Shown here piece after piece: positions 17,619-27,227 of a stretch of DNA of 64,000 bases. A program made the position numbers and the translations under genes. The number at the start of each line of letters is the position of its first letter. Within the stretch, counting starts at the first letter, position 1. This DNA is from JAUMWX01 sp023394215 (lineage in GTDB: Bacteria; Bacillota; Clostridia; Tissierellales; Peptoniphilaceae). Below the pieces are notes generated by a model, which was not told the origin of the DNA, did not search any database, and worked only from the letters and a program-made list of their open reading frames with translations. The stretch lies in the NCBI GenBank assembly GCA_050313995.1, contig JBNPMM010000006.1; one strand, written 5' to 3'.

Positions 17619-19331
17619 ATGTCTTTAAGGTTGAAAATTTCTATTGTTTTTATTTTGTGTATATTGCTGACTTTTACCCCTCTTTTGTATATAATGCAAA
17701 CTCGGGTAAAAGAGGAAAATTTGGATAAACTGGATAGGGAAATAAGTCAGTTGTTGGATTCCAAATCGAATGAGGTCGGATTTTGGCTTGAGAGAAAGAT
17801 GGTTGAGCTTAAGGTGATATTGGGAATGGATATAGTTAACAATATGGACGAAAAGGAGCTTAATAACTATATAGAAAGACTGAACAAGTCCAAGGATTTT
17901 AACAACAGGTTTGCCATAGGAGGCAAGGACGGCAGGGGCTTTATAAGTAAGGATTGGTATATAGATATTTCAAATAGAGATTATTTCAAAAAACTTATGA
18001 ATGAAGATGTTGATTATGTGATATCGGAGCCGGTTATTTCAAGATCTGATAATACGCCCATTTTTCTTATGTCTTATGCCTTAAGAAATACCCATGGCGA
18101 AAAAATCGGTTTTGTGAACGGGGCGATAGCCCTTGATAATATATCGAAAATAGCTGAAGGGATAAAGATATATGACGGATTTTCATGGATAATGAATGCA
18201 AGTCGCAAGGTATACAGTACGGATGAGGCCTATATCAAAAGCAATTATTTGGATGACAGGGGATTGAGCAGAATAGCCGAATCCTACCAGCTTAAAAAGG
18301 ACGGTATTTTGGCTATGGAGGATGTTAATGGAAACAGATGTAAGGTTTTTTACAGTCATATACCGAATTCGGAAAATTGGATTCTATGTACCATGATAAA
18401 GTTTGAGGCTATGAATGAGCAGATAGACAATATAGTAAGGATTATAGTCGGTATAGGTATAATTTTTATTGTAGTTTCAATCATCACTTCCATTTTTATA
18501 GCTTCATCAACGGTTAAGCCGATCAATAGTTTAAAGGGAAATATGGAGGATGTTTCCAAAGGAAATCTTAATTCTTATTATAGGGGAGAAGGAAAGGATG
18601 AGATATCTTCGCTCGGAAGGTATTTTAACACTATGTTGGATGATATAAAGTCTTTGCTGGAAAAAACATCTAATATGGAAAGGCAAAAGAGGGATTTGGA
18701 AATTAAGGTCTTACAATCTCAGATAAAACCTCATTTTTTGTATAATACCCTTGATACTATTCAATGGAAGGCTTTGAGTAAGGGAAATTTTGAAGTTGCG
18801 GATTTAATAAACAATCTTTCGGACTTCTTTCGCTTAAGTTTAAATGAAGGGAGAGAATTTGTAAGTATTGAAGATGAGTTAAGGCAGGCTGACTTGTACC
18901 TTAATATACAGAAAATCAGATATGAGGATAAGCTTGAGTATGAGTTTGAAATAGATCCCAAGCTAAGGGAAGTGATTATACCTAAACTTATATTGCAGCC
19001 CTTAATTGAAAATTCCATTTATCATGGAATAAAGCTTATTCAAGGTTTAGGGCATATAAAAGTAATCATAGGCTTGGAAGAAGAAAATCTAAAAATTATT
19101 GTAGAGGATAACGGAAGAGGGATGTCATCCGACCTATTGAGTAAAATTAGAAGTAATCTCGATAATTCCGTAGCTGTTGACAATTATGGGCTATATAGTG
19201 TTAATGAAAGGCTTAAAAGCTACTATGGAAATTTGTATAGCATAGAGATAGAAAGTAAAGAATATATAGGGACAATTGTTAGTATAAAAATTGAAATGGA
19301 GGCCTTTGATGTTGAAGATGTTGATAGCTGA
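17619..19331 (+). CDS. YesM-type sensor histidine kinase
   Basis: 570 residues. A membrane helix (about 5-25) and a second (about 270-300) bracket an extracytoplasmic Cache-like sensor region. HAMP follows (TVKPINSLKGNMEDVSKGNL), then the His_kinase domain with phospho-acceptor His near residue 371 (QSQIKPHFLYNTLDTIQW) and HATPase with EDNGRGMS. The start at 17619 has GGTGGAGGG upstream; an earlier in-frame ATG at 17592 has no such site. It overlaps the response regulator gene by 23 bases. The neighbouring reductase suggests the pair senses a related extracellular acid, by inference. Confidence 0.93.
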   Translation: MSLRLKISIVFILCILLTFTPLLYIMQTRVKEENLDKLDREISQLLDSKSNEVGFWLERKMVELKVILGMDIVNNMDEKELNNYIERLNKSKDFNNRFAIGGKDGRGFISKDWYIDISNRDYFKKLMNEDVDYVISEPVISRSDNTPIFLMSYALRNTHGEKIGFVNGAIALDNISKIAEGIKIYDGFSWIMNASRKVYSTDEAYIKSNYLDDRGLSRIAESYQLKKDGILAMEDVNGNRCKVFYSHIPNSENWILCTMIKFEAMNEQIDNIVRIIVGIGIIFIVVSIITSIFIASSTVKPINSLKGNMEDVSKGNLNSYYRGEGKDEISSLGRYFNTMLDDIKSLLEKTSNMERQKRDLEIKVLQSQIKPHFLYNTLDTIQWKALSKGNFEVADLINNLSDFFRLSLNEGREFVSIEDELRQADLYLNIQKIRYEDKLEYEFEIDPKLREVIIPKLILQPLIENSIYHGIKLIQGLGHIKVIIGLEEENLKIIVEDNGRGMSSDLLSKIRSNLDNSVAVDNYGLYSVNERLKSYYGNLYSIEIESKEYIGTIVSIKIEMEAFDVEDVDS

Positions 19332-20031
19332 CGATGAAAAGATAATAAGGCAGGGGCTTAGGGATTTAGTGAATTCTTATAATATGAATATAAGGGTTCT
19401 TGATTTGGCAAGTGACGGTATGGAGGTTGTTGATATAGCAAGAAGGGAGGAGCCTGAAATAATCTTGATGGATATAAATATGCCCAAGCTTGACGGGCTT
19501 CAGGCCATAGCTCTCATAAGAGAATTTATACCAAATTCAAAGATAATCATAATATCGGGCTATGACGATTTCAAATATGCACAAAAAGCTATAGAGCTCG
19601 GGGTGTCCTCATATCTTCTGAAACCCATAAACTACAAGGAATTCAGAAAGATTTTGCAATCGGTTTGTGATGCCTACAGCAGAGATTTACTTGCAAATAA
19701 TGAAGGAGATAAAATATCGGCAACTCCTATAGATTATATTAAAAATAACTATATGAATTCGGATTTAACTCTTTTGCTTGTTGCAAGAGACCTATATATG
19801 AGCACATCCTATGTTGCAAAGTATATAAAGGATCGAAGCGGCTATAATTTTACAGACTATTTGAATATGTACAGGCTTAATATTTCAAAGAAACTTATGG
19901 CAAACCAGGATTTAACCTTCAAGGAAATAGCCGATTTGGTAGGTTATACCTCACAACATTATTTTTCAAGGGTATTTAAAAATTATTTTGGAGTAAGTCC
20001 GAGCGATTATAGGAAGTCTTGCCTGAAATGA
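19309..20031 (+). CDS. YesN/AraC-type response regulator
   Basis: 240 residues. The receiver domain has the acidic pair (IADDEK), phospho-acceptor Asp55 (ILMDINMPKLDG) and the lysine of SSYLLKPINYKEF. The C-terminal AraC-type double helix-turn-helix reads LLLVARDLYMSTSYVAKYIK and LTFKEIADLVGYTSQHYFSR. The start ATG follows GGAGG inside the end of the kinase gene, so the two are translationally coupled. Confidence 0.95.
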   Translation: MLKMLIADDEKIIRQGLRDLVNSYNMNIRVLDLASDGMEVVDIARREEPEIILMDINMPKLDGLQAIALIREFIPNSKIIIISGYDDFKYAQKAIELGVSSYLLKPINYKEFRKILQSVCDAYSRDLLANNEGDKISATPIDYIKNNYMNSDLTLLLVARDLYMSTSYVAKYIKDRSGYNFTDYLNMYRLNISKKLMANQDLTFKEIADLVGYTSQHYFSRVFKNYFGVSPSDYRKSCLK

Positions 20032-20521
20032 AAGCAGTTTTTTTGAAGGAAGGTTTGTATAGTATTGATAAGTAGTGAATACTAACTCTAAAAAATATGA
20101 TATAATTAGAAAGGGGATTGTTGGTGAATTATATAACATTAAACCCGTAAAAATTTGCATATAATTATATTTGAACTTGTTTAGGATTGAAGGGCTCTAC
20201 GGCGGTTGGGCTTACTATTTTCTTCACGTAGCGAAAACATAATTGATATGTTAAAAAGTGGACTTTAATTTGTAGTATGTGTTATACTACAAAGATGTGC
20301 GAATTGATAAAGATCGGTTCGCCTTTTGACTGTAAATATTTGTTTGATTTGATAGTGCATAGATATTTAGATAAGGTTTCCCTCTTAAGCGGAGGAGATT
20401 CGGATAATTTGGAGTGTATGTTGTTAAATGTAAGAGATGCTTAGGATTAGTGTCTTTTAAGGGTTAATTAAAGTCGCAGATGTTGACAGATTATGAGCGA
20501 AATTCAAAAGGAGGAAATAAT
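20032..20521 (+). other. long non-coding leader/promoter region of the surface protein gene
   Basis: 490 bases with no convincing gene. It contains a -35/-10 pair (TGGACT at 20259, TATACT around 20283) overlapped by an inverted repeat, so a transcript from it would carry a leader of about 230 bases before the surface protein ATG. No known riboswitch was recognised in that leader. Confidence 0.5.
20271..20291. promoter_or_regulatory. perfect inverted repeat over the surface-protein promoter
   Basis: TGTAGTAT-GTGTT-ATACTACA: 8-base arms and 5-base spacer, with the TATACT -10 element inside the right half. The form is that of a dimeric repressor operator. Confidence 0.55.
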
Positions 20522-23500
20522 ATGAATTTTAAACGCAGTTTAAAGAAATGCTTTCAATCGCTTTTGGCGGTAATGTTGGCTGTATTGATGTGTTTTTCCG
20601 GCGTTCTTTCAAATTCACAAGTTTTTGCTGAAGCAAAAGCAAATGTGGATGTGACATTAAACGCAAAAACACCGGAAATCAAGTCGGGTACGACCGGAGT
20701 ATATGAATTGGATGTAAAAATTGCCGGTTCGCAGGAAAGCATTCAGGAAAAGTTTAAAGGAAGTGCAAAGTTGACAGTGCAACTTCCGGCAGGGGAGGCA
20801 ATCGAATATTATGATTTGCAAACTAAGGTTGAGGATCTTGCTATAGCGGGTGTCTTACCTAAATATGAAGAAGGTGCAAGGACACTTACTTACATATTTC
20901 CAAATCCGGAAACGGGTATTTCCGGAAAAGTGCATATAGGTATTACAACTAAAAACGGTATTGTGCCTAACGACACAAAGCTTACGGCAGTAGCTGTTAT
21001 GGTTGACGGAGGAGATATGGCTGCGGCACAAAGTGAGGATGCCGTTATAAATGTTAAATCCGCCTATACACAAAGTATTTCCAAGGAATATATGTATGTG
21101 GAAAGAGATCATAAATTAAATGCCGCACGTCCCGGAGACAATGTAGTGTGGAAAATTAAGGCAACGGTAGTTCTTCCTATGGCAGGCGGTATTTATATTA
21201 AGCCGGGTTCAGACATCGTTATTGAAGATAAGCTCGATTCAAGACTTACTTATGTGAGTTCAAAATCCCTTTCAGGGGATGCTCTTGTGGCGACAAACAA
21301 TGAAAACGGTACTGTGAAATGGACTTTTAAGGCTCCAGATTTTGCTCAACAAGAAGGTAAGGAAGTTCTGTTTACTACCGAACTTGAGCTTGTTACAAAG
21401 ACCAGTGATGCCATAGATAAATATACAAAGATTCCTAATGCGGCAAAGTTGAATACTACTAATCTTTTTGATAAAGTTGAAACTAAGGACTCAAACGCCT
21501 CAAATGCTGTAGTAGCTCCAATGGATTCGCCTTTAGCTCCCGGGAATGGGGGATACTATCCGCCGATTGTAAAAGGTCCTGCGGATGGAAAGGGTGCAAT
21601 TGCTCCGGCGGATAATGTAAATCCTAATCCTGCAGTGGTAGATACAGAACGTTTGGTTTTCGAAGAAAACTTTCATTTAGTGCTTCAGGACAAGGAGGTA
21701 TTAACCGATGTAAATGGAAATACCTTGGACAAGAGCGAGTGGAACATAAACAATATACTTAAAGACGGATATAAAAAGTGTGTAACTGAATATTCTTTCG
21801 ATAACAGTAAGCTTGATTTTGGTTCAATGTTAATATATGTACCTTGTTCAAATTATATTTCAACTGAAGGCAGAGACAAGCTTAGAATTGTGCCTGAAAC
21901 TACTTTAACCGTTAAATTACAGGACGGCAGTACAAAGAGTAAGGTAGTTGACTTCAGTGACATTGATAAGATTTGGGGTTACGTGAGAATAGGCCGTACT
22001 GATTTGGGCTTGAAAGATACCGATAAGGTTGTGAGCTATTCATTGTCTTATGAAAACAATGACGGCAGTACTATTTTCGGAGGAGTTGCTTATACAACAC
22101 ATTCAATTTTCACAATTGTGAAAGGTGCTGAAGGTGAAGCGTGGTGGAAGCCATCTTTTGTAGTTACAATGGCTGATGGAAAAGTTATTCGTAGGACCGG
22201 TGGAGATACGGACACACTTACCGGTAAGCGTACAGCTGTAATCGTTCAAAAGGAAGTGTCTGATCCTGTAGTGAGGGGAACCGTATCTTTTACGGATAAA
22301 GACGGAAATGTTGTAAAGACCGGGGATAATAAAGTTCAATTAATATTCAACAATTTCAGTACATCACGTGCAGAGCTTAGGAAAGATATTGATGTTACAG
22401 TTTTGCTTCCGCTTGGTGTTAAAGTTAAAGGGGATGGCTCAGCAGTGCATAAATTTACTTCAGGGCGTGCTTTTGTAGCTGAAACCAAAGAAGTATCAGG
22501 AAACTTTGTGGTGCTTGATAATGACTATAAGGGAAGCGGTCAACAACTTGTAAAGGCTACTTGGGATGTAGAAAAATTACTTCCGGGAGAGCGTCTTGAA
22601 TTAACATTTGATGTTAACATTTCAGATAACTCACCTGATGAGCTTCAAATAAAAGCTTACGGTATGAGTTCAACCGATACAAAGCTTAAGACCGATGCAA
22701 ACAATAGTGTTATTATTGAACAAGATGCGGACGATATAAATAAGAGCGGAGATTCTTCACAAGATCGTGCAGTTTGGCATGCAGAATATGTGAAATACTC
22801 AAGAGATGATTTAAAGATTAAAAAATATGTTAAGGGAAGTCTTGACAGCGAATATTCAACTTTCGGTTATACTACACCGGGAGAGGATATCAGTTATAAA
22901 TTGGATATGACCAATACAACAGGTAAAGACATATTTAAGATGGGATTTATTGATGTTTTACCTGGAGTAGGAGATCTTGGAATAGTAGACGGTACAGACC
23001 GTGGAAGTGCCTTTACTCCTATTTTGAACGGACCGATAGAGCTTCCGGCGGAATGGAAGGATAAAATAGACGTATACTACAGTACATCTCAAAATCCGAA
23101 GAGGGATGATCTTTATTCAAAGGTGAAATATCCTACAGGAGCATATAAGCATGTTGATCCTGCAGGAGCTGAAGATCCTCAATGGACTAAAGATACAGCA
23201 GCATGGACCGCTGATGATTGGGCTAAGGTTCGTAGTTTTAAACTTGAACTTAAAGATGGAGTTACTTGGGTAAAAGGACAGGATATCACTTTGACATTCA
23301 CAATGAAGGCCCCTAAAGAAGATGTTGTCGATGCGGCAATCTTGGTGGAAGGAATGCCTAAGAGAAGTGAAGAAATTGAAATGAAGGCAGCATGGAACTC
23401 TTTTGCTGTAAGTACTAACAGTTTGTTACCTACAGAACCTGAAAGAGTAGGGGTTATACTTTCAAAGGTTAAGGGAGAGCCTGTAGAGGTTGCATATTAT

Positions 23501-24334
23501 ATTGAAGGAACTTCTACTAAGTTACAACCTAATAGAGACTTGGTAAAGGATCAATATGTAGGAACTCCTTACAGTGTGCCTAAGTCTGCTGAAGCGGATG
23601 CTTCTTTGCTTCCTAAGTTCTTAAAGGATAAGGACGGTAAAGTTTACGAATTGGTATCTACAAACGTAAAACCTGACGGAGATTATCCTGCTGTTGATGA
23701 TCTTAACGGTAATAAGGTAACTGTAAATTCATCACCTGCTGAAGGTAAGGTAGCAAAAGAACATCAGGTAATTAACTATGATTATGCACCTAAAAAGGGT
23801 GGAGAAGTAGTTGTAAAGTATATAATCGAAGGTACGGATGAAGTTCTTGAAAACCCTGCAGTAAAGGAAAAGGACAGTGACGGTAATTATATAGTTAAGA
23901 AGGCCGGAACTCAAGTAGGAACCGATTATGATACAAATAATGAAACTTTTATGCCTAAGAAACTTGTTAAAAACGGTAAAACTTATGTTTTGACCGAACG
24001 TAAAGTGGATCCTAAAACAGATCCTGTAAGTGGAAAGGTTATTGAAGAAAAGCAACTTATTATTTATGAGTATAAGCTTGTAGAGGAACCGACACCTAAG
24101 CCGGATGAGCCTAACAAGCCGAACCCTAATAATCCAAATCCTAATAATCCAAATCCTAATAATCCAAATCCTAACAAACCAAATCCTAATAATCCGAGCC
24201 CTAATAAACCTAATACAAATAAGCCGGTAGTTAAGACAGGTGATACTGTAAACATGGGATATTATGTTTTGGTAACCGGATTAGCATTAGCATTAATACT
24301 CGTATTGAGAGCAAGACGTAGAAGAATAGGATAG
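20522..24334 (+). CDS. large cell-surface protein with MucBP-like repeats and C-terminal anchor
   Basis: 1270 residues. The signal peptide (about 1-38) ends at QVFAEA. A long beta-rich ectodomain has segments resembling DUF11/isopeptide adhesin domains (KLDMTNTTGKDIFKMGFIDV). Near 970-1190 there are two MucBP-like modules (VEVAYYIEGTSTKLQ; VVVKYIIEGTDEVLE). A Pro/Asn repeat spacer follows, then an anchor made of VVKTGDT, a hydrophobic helix and RARRRR. The sorting motif lacks the usual LPxTG leucine-proline. AGGAGG precedes ATG 20522; an upstream in-frame ATG would lengthen the protein needlessly. The likely role is adhesion or surface coating; the ligand is unknown. Confidence 0.85.
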   Translation: MNFKRSLKKCFQSLLAVMLAVLMCFSGVLSNSQVFAEAKANVDVTLNAKTPEIKSGTTGVYELDVKIAGSQESIQEKFKGSAKLTVQLPAGEAIEYYDLQTKVEDLAIAGVLPKYEEGARTLTYIFPNPETGISGKVHIGITTKNGIVPNDTKLTAVAVMVDGGDMAAAQSEDAVINVKSAYTQSISKEYMYVERDHKLNAARPGDNVVWKIKATVVLPMAGGIYIKPGSDIVIEDKLDSRLTYVSSKSLSGDALVATNNENGTVKWTFKAPDFAQQEGKEVLFTTELELVTKTSDAIDKYTKIPNAAKLNTTNLFDKVETKDSNASNAVVAPMDSPLAPGNGGYYPPIVKGPADGKGAIAPADNVNPNPAVVDTERLVFEENFHLVLQDKEVLTDVNGNTLDKSEWNINNILKDGYKKCVTEYSFDNSKLDFGSMLIYVPCSNYISTEGRDKLRIVPETTLTVKLQDGSTKSKVVDFSDIDKIWGYVRIGRTDLGLKDTDKVVSYSLSYENNDGSTIFGGVAYTTHSIFTIVKGAEGEAWWKPSFVVTMADGKVIRRTGGDTDTLTGKRTAVIVQKEVSDPVVRGTVSFTDKDGNVVKTGDNKVQLIFNNFSTSRAELRKDIDVTVLLPLGVKVKGDGSAVHKFTSGRAFVAETKEVSGNFVVLDNDYKGSGQQLVKATWDVEKLLPGERLELTFDVNISDNSPDELQIKAYGMSSTDTKLKTDANNSVIIEQDADDINKSGDSSQDRAVWHAEYVKYSRDDLKIKKYVKGSLDSEYSTFGYTTPGEDISYKLDMTNTTGKDIFKMGFIDVLPGVGDLGIVDGTDRGSAFTPILNGPIELPAEWKDKIDVYYSTSQNPKRDDLYSKVKYPTGAYKHVDPAGAEDPQWTKDTAAWTADDWAKVRSFKLELKDGVTWVKGQDITLTFTMKAPKEDVVDAAILVEGMPKRSEEIEMKAAWNSFAVSTNSLLPTEPERVGVILSKVKGEPVEVAYYIEGTSTKLQPNRDLVKDQYVGTPYSVPKSAEADASLLPKFLKDKDGKVYELVSTNVKPDGDYPAVDDLNGNKVTVNSSPAEGKVAKEHQVINYDYAPKKGGEVVVKYIIEGTDEVLENPAVKEKDSDGNYIVKKAGTQVGTDYDTNNETFMPKKLVKNGKTYVLTERKVDPKTDPVSGKVIEEKQLIIYEYKLVEEPTPKPDEPNKPNPNNPNPNNPNPNNPNPNKPNPNNPSPNKPNTNKPVVKTGDTVNMGYYVLVTGLALALILVLRARRRRIG
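24117..24231 (+). repeat. in-frame 15-base tandem repeat encoding Pro-Asn spacer
   Basis: About seven units of a 15-base period encode PNPNN/PNPNK pentapeptides directly before the anchor. This is a typical wall-spanning region and is prone to copy-number change. Confidence 0.85.
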
Positions 24335-24357
24335 ATTTCGCTTAGGCGAATTGATGT

Positions 24358-24390
24358 ATGAGCCGCAATTTTGCGGCTCATATTTGTGTT
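24358..24390 (+). terminator. hairpin after the surface protein gene
   Basis: ATGAGCCGCA and TGCGGCTCAT form a 10-base perfect stem with a 4-base loop. The T tract after it is weak (ATTTGTGTTT), but a second terminator lies 20 bases on. Confidence 0.65.
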
Positions 24391-24396
24391 TAAATC

Positions 24397-24450
24397 AAAG
24401 AAAGCATACCGGGTGCAGCTTTTCACACCGAGTATGCTTTTTCTTGCTTT
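24397..24450. terminator. bidirectional terminator between surface protein and superoxide reductase genes
   Basis: AAAGCATAC...GTATGCTTT with an inner GGTGTG-type stem, flanked by A-rich and T-rich runs. Confidence 0.8.
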
Positions 24451-24472
24451 TTAATTTTATAGCCTATATTTA

Positions 24473-24844
24473 CTAATCTTCCAATACTAAGTCAAGTTGA
24501 CTTTCCCATAAACCGTGGATATTGCAGTAAGATTGAGCAAATAATTGACCGTTTTTTTCAGCCTTGAATCTAACAAGGGTTTCAGGTTCGGTGAATAAGT
24601 TGGATTCTCCGTTAGCTGAGAAGTTTACATTAGCCAATTCTATAGGAAGTTTGCTTCCTTCAGGTAAATAGTACAACTTAAGCCAAGCTATATGGTGTTC
24701 TAAGGTGTTAGGATGGGCAATTTCTTCTCCAACCTTTACCTTAACTAAAGTGTTACCCTTTTTTGCGCTTTCAACAACTATTGCAGGAACGTGCTTTTCA
24801 CCTTTCCAATCGCCTGTTTGAACAGTGTCTTTTAAAAATGTCAT
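24473..24844 (-). CDS. superoxide reductase (neelaredoxin type)
   Basis: 123 residues, a single-iron superoxide reductase without the desulforedoxin N-terminal domain. Iron ligands are visible: KHVPAI, HPNTLEHHIAWL and the Cys/His of YCNIHGLWES. It reduces superoxide to peroxide without making oxygen, typical of anaerobes. The start at 24844 is preceded by GGAGGAAGAT; a longer frame from 24904 has no matching family sequence. Confidence 0.93.
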   Translation of the reverse strand: MTFLKDTVQTGDWKGEKHVPAIVVESAKKGNTLVKVKVGEEIAHPNTLEHHIAWLKLYYLPEGSKLPIELANVNFSANGESNLFTEPETLVRFKAEKNGQLFAQSYCNIHGLWESQLDLVLED

Positions 24845-24963
24845 ATCTTCCTCCCATATTTTCATTATCGATATTGCCGTATCGTACAAACTATATATAC
24901 CCAATAATAAAAAAATACAACAATATATTAATATTATTGATATAATTATTTAAGGAGGATGAC

Positions 24964-26106
24964 ATGCAAGATAAGATTTATGAGATTATAGCGACTGCGG
25001 CATTCGGTTTGGAAGGGCTTGTAAAGAGAGAATGCCAAAATTTGGGGTTTGAAAATGTTCATACGTCAAATGGAAAAGTTGAATTTACAGGCAGTTTCAG
25101 AGATATTGTAAGGGCAAACTTGTGGCTTAGGTCAGCAGACAGGGTCCTTATAAAATTATTGGAATTTAAAGCTGTATCCTTCGAGGAGCTTTTTGAAAAT
25201 TTGAAAGTTTTTGATTGGTGGAATTATTTGTCGGAAAACGGCAAGTATATAGTTAATGCAAGAAGTTTGAAATCCAAGCTTTATTCTTTGAGAGATATAC
25301 AGGCAATATCAAAAAAAGCGATAGTAAGCGCTTTATCCAAACATTATGATAAGGATTGGTTTTTTGAGGACGGGGAAGACTACAGGATAGAGATTTCAAT
25401 ATTAAAAGATTTTGTTACGGTTGGACTTGATACAAGCGGAGCTGCACTCCATAAAAGGGGCTATAGACTTAAACAGAATCAAGCCCCCATGAAGGAAACC
25501 TTAGCCGCCGCCCTTGTGCAACTTTCAAAATGGGACGGAACGAGACCTTTGGTTGATTTTTGTTGCGGTTCCGGAACTATTTTAATAGAGGCTGCTATGT
25601 TGGCAAAGAATATAGCTCCGGGCATATCAAGGGATTTTGCATTTTTTAAGTACCCTTTTTTTGACAAAGAAGTTTTTAGAAAAGAAAAAAAGTACTGTTA
25701 TGAAGTTATGAAGAAGGAAAAGCTTGATATTACAGGTTTTGATATAGATCCGAAAGCAGTGGAGATAGCCAGGGACAATGCCTTGAATATGGGCTTGGAA
25801 GATGATATAAATTTTGTAGTAAAGGATATGCAAAGGGTCGGGCTTAAGGATAACTTCGGAGTCGTAATATCCAATCCGCCATACGGACAGAGACTGGGAG
25901 ATGAGAAGTCTTTGAGACTTATTTATGATAGTCTTAAGGAAAAATTTAAGAGTTTATTTACCTGGTCTTATTATATAATCACAGCGGATAAGGATTTCGA
26001 GAGGGAAGTCGGTAAACAAGCCGACCAAAAGAGGAAACTTTATAACGGAAGGATAGAAGTAGACTATTATCAGTTTATAGGGCCGAATCCCAAGGATTTA
26101 TTTTAG
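24964..26106 (+). CDS. THUMP-domain class I rRNA methyltransferase (RlmL/YpsC-like)
   Basis: 380 residues. The N-terminal ferredoxin-like/THUMP region (1-160) binds RNA. The Rossmann methyltransferase domain has VDFCCGSGTILIEAAM (SAM site) and catalytic NPPYGQRLGD. Such enzymes make N2-methylguanosine in 23S rRNA. GGAGGATGAC precedes the ATG. It lies 8 bases before the phosphatase gene. Confidence 0.92.
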   Translation: MQDKIYEIIATAAFGLEGLVKRECQNLGFENVHTSNGKVEFTGSFRDIVRANLWLRSADRVLIKLLEFKAVSFEELFENLKVFDWWNYLSENGKYIVNARSLKSKLYSLRDIQAISKKAIVSALSKHYDKDWFFEDGEDYRIEISILKDFVTVGLDTSGAALHKRGYRLKQNQAPMKETLAAALVQLSKWDGTRPLVDFCCGSGTILIEAAMLAKNIAPGISRDFAFFKYPFFDKEVFRKEKKYCYEVMKKEKLDITGFDIDPKAVEIARDNALNMGLEDDINFVVKDMQRVGLKDNFGVVISNPPYGQRLGDEKSLRLIYDSLKEKFKSLFTWSYYIITADKDFEREVGKQADQKRKLYNGRIEVDYYQFIGPNPKDLF

Positions 26107-26114
26107 AGGTGTGT

Positions 26115-27227
26115 ATGAGAGACAAAGTATTAGACGCCAAAGATTTTTCTCAATTTGTAGAAAGTAGAAAATTTCACGTCCTTGATTCAATGGAAGACCT
26201 TGTAAGAATCAGGGATAAAGAGGGAAAGACTTTGTTTGAAAATAAGGCGATGTTGGAAACCTTGGAAAGGGTAAAAAAAGAAGGTAAAAAGAATGCTTCT
26301 TTTGATTTGCCCGAGCAGGTTTTGCTCCATCAGAACTCAATTAAAAGAGAGGTTGAAATAAACGGAAAGATATATTCGGTTAAGGCATCTCCGGTTTTCG
26401 GGGATGATAAGAAGCTTGAAGGATATGTGGAGGTTTTTAGGGATATTACATCTGAAACAAATATAAGCTTGGAGCTTTTTAATGCCAATAAAAAAATGAA
26501 TGATGATGTTATTTTGGCGAGAAATATTCAGATGAGTATTTTGCCGAGGATAAAGCATATTTCCAATGTATACTTTCAATACGGGCATGTTCCTTCAAAT
26601 AATTTATCCGGAGATATTTTTGATGTAATAGAGATAGATCACAATAAGATCGGAGTTTATATGGCGGATGTTGTAGGACATGGAATTTCCGCCTCTATTA
26701 TGACTATGTTTATCAGGCAGGCAATGAGAAATATTTTAATGGAAAATCCAAATCTTTCTCCTTCCGATACCCTTTTGGAACTTAAAAAGATGTTTACGGA
26801 GCTTGGCTTGGATGTAAGTCAGTATTTTACCATAGTTTATATGTTGATTGATTTGCCGAAAGATAAGATAATATATGTAAATGCGGGTCACAATTGTATG
26901 CCTATACTCTTTAATAAAAACAGGCAGGCATATATGAGAAACAAAGGCAGGTTTATATCATCGATTTTTCCGGATTTGGATTATGTTGAAAGAGAGCTTG
27001 ATATTATAGAAGGGGATAAGATTTTGCTTTATACCGACGGTTTGCTTGAAACTGCAAATCAGGAGGGGGAGTTTTTTGGAGAGGAAAGACTCTTGGAATG
27101 GGTAAAAAAGAACAAGGGAGAGAAGGCTTTTGTTAAAGAGCTTTTGAAACACCTTGATTCATATAGATATTTAGAACAAAAGGACGATGTTGCTATTTTA
27201 TATTTAGATATAAGGGGGAAAAAATGA
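26115..27227 (+). CDS. PAS-linked PP2C (SpoIIE-type) serine phosphatase
   Basis: 370 residues. A PAS-like N-terminal domain (about 20-115) leads into a SpoIIE/RsbU phosphatase domain with the metal-binding motifs SGDIFDVIEID, VYMADVVGHGISAS, LLYTDGLLET and QKDDVAILYLD. It probably acts in a partner-switching or signalling path. No anti-sigma kinase or anti-anti-sigma gene is adjacent. The ATG at 26115 follows GAGGTG; a GTG six bases earlier is less well placed. It overlaps pgi by 4 bases (ATGA). Confidence 0.88.
   Translation: MRDKVLDAKDFSQFVESRKFHVLDSMEDLVRIRDKEGKTLFENKAMLETLERVKKEGKKNASFDLPEQVLLHQNSIKREVEINGKIYSVKASPVFGDDKKLEGYVEVFRDITSETNISLELFNANKKMNDDVILARNIQMSILPRIKHISNVYFQYGHVPSNNLSGDIFDVIEIDHNKIGVYMADVVGHGISASIMTMFIRQAMRNILMENPNLSPSDTLLELKKMFTELGLDVSQYFTIVYMLIDLPKDKIIYVNAGHNCMPILFNKNRQAYMRNKGRFISSIFPDLDYVERELDIIEGDKILLYTDGLLETANQEGEFFGEERLLEWVKKNKGEKAFVKELLKHLDSYRYLEQKDDVAILYLDIRGKK

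Noticed and set aside
24117..24231. Short tandem repeats as a possible CRISPR array.
   Set aside because: The repeats are in frame with a 15-base period and no spacers; they encode a Pro-Asn spacer. The same holds for the 24-base repeats at 37478-37622.
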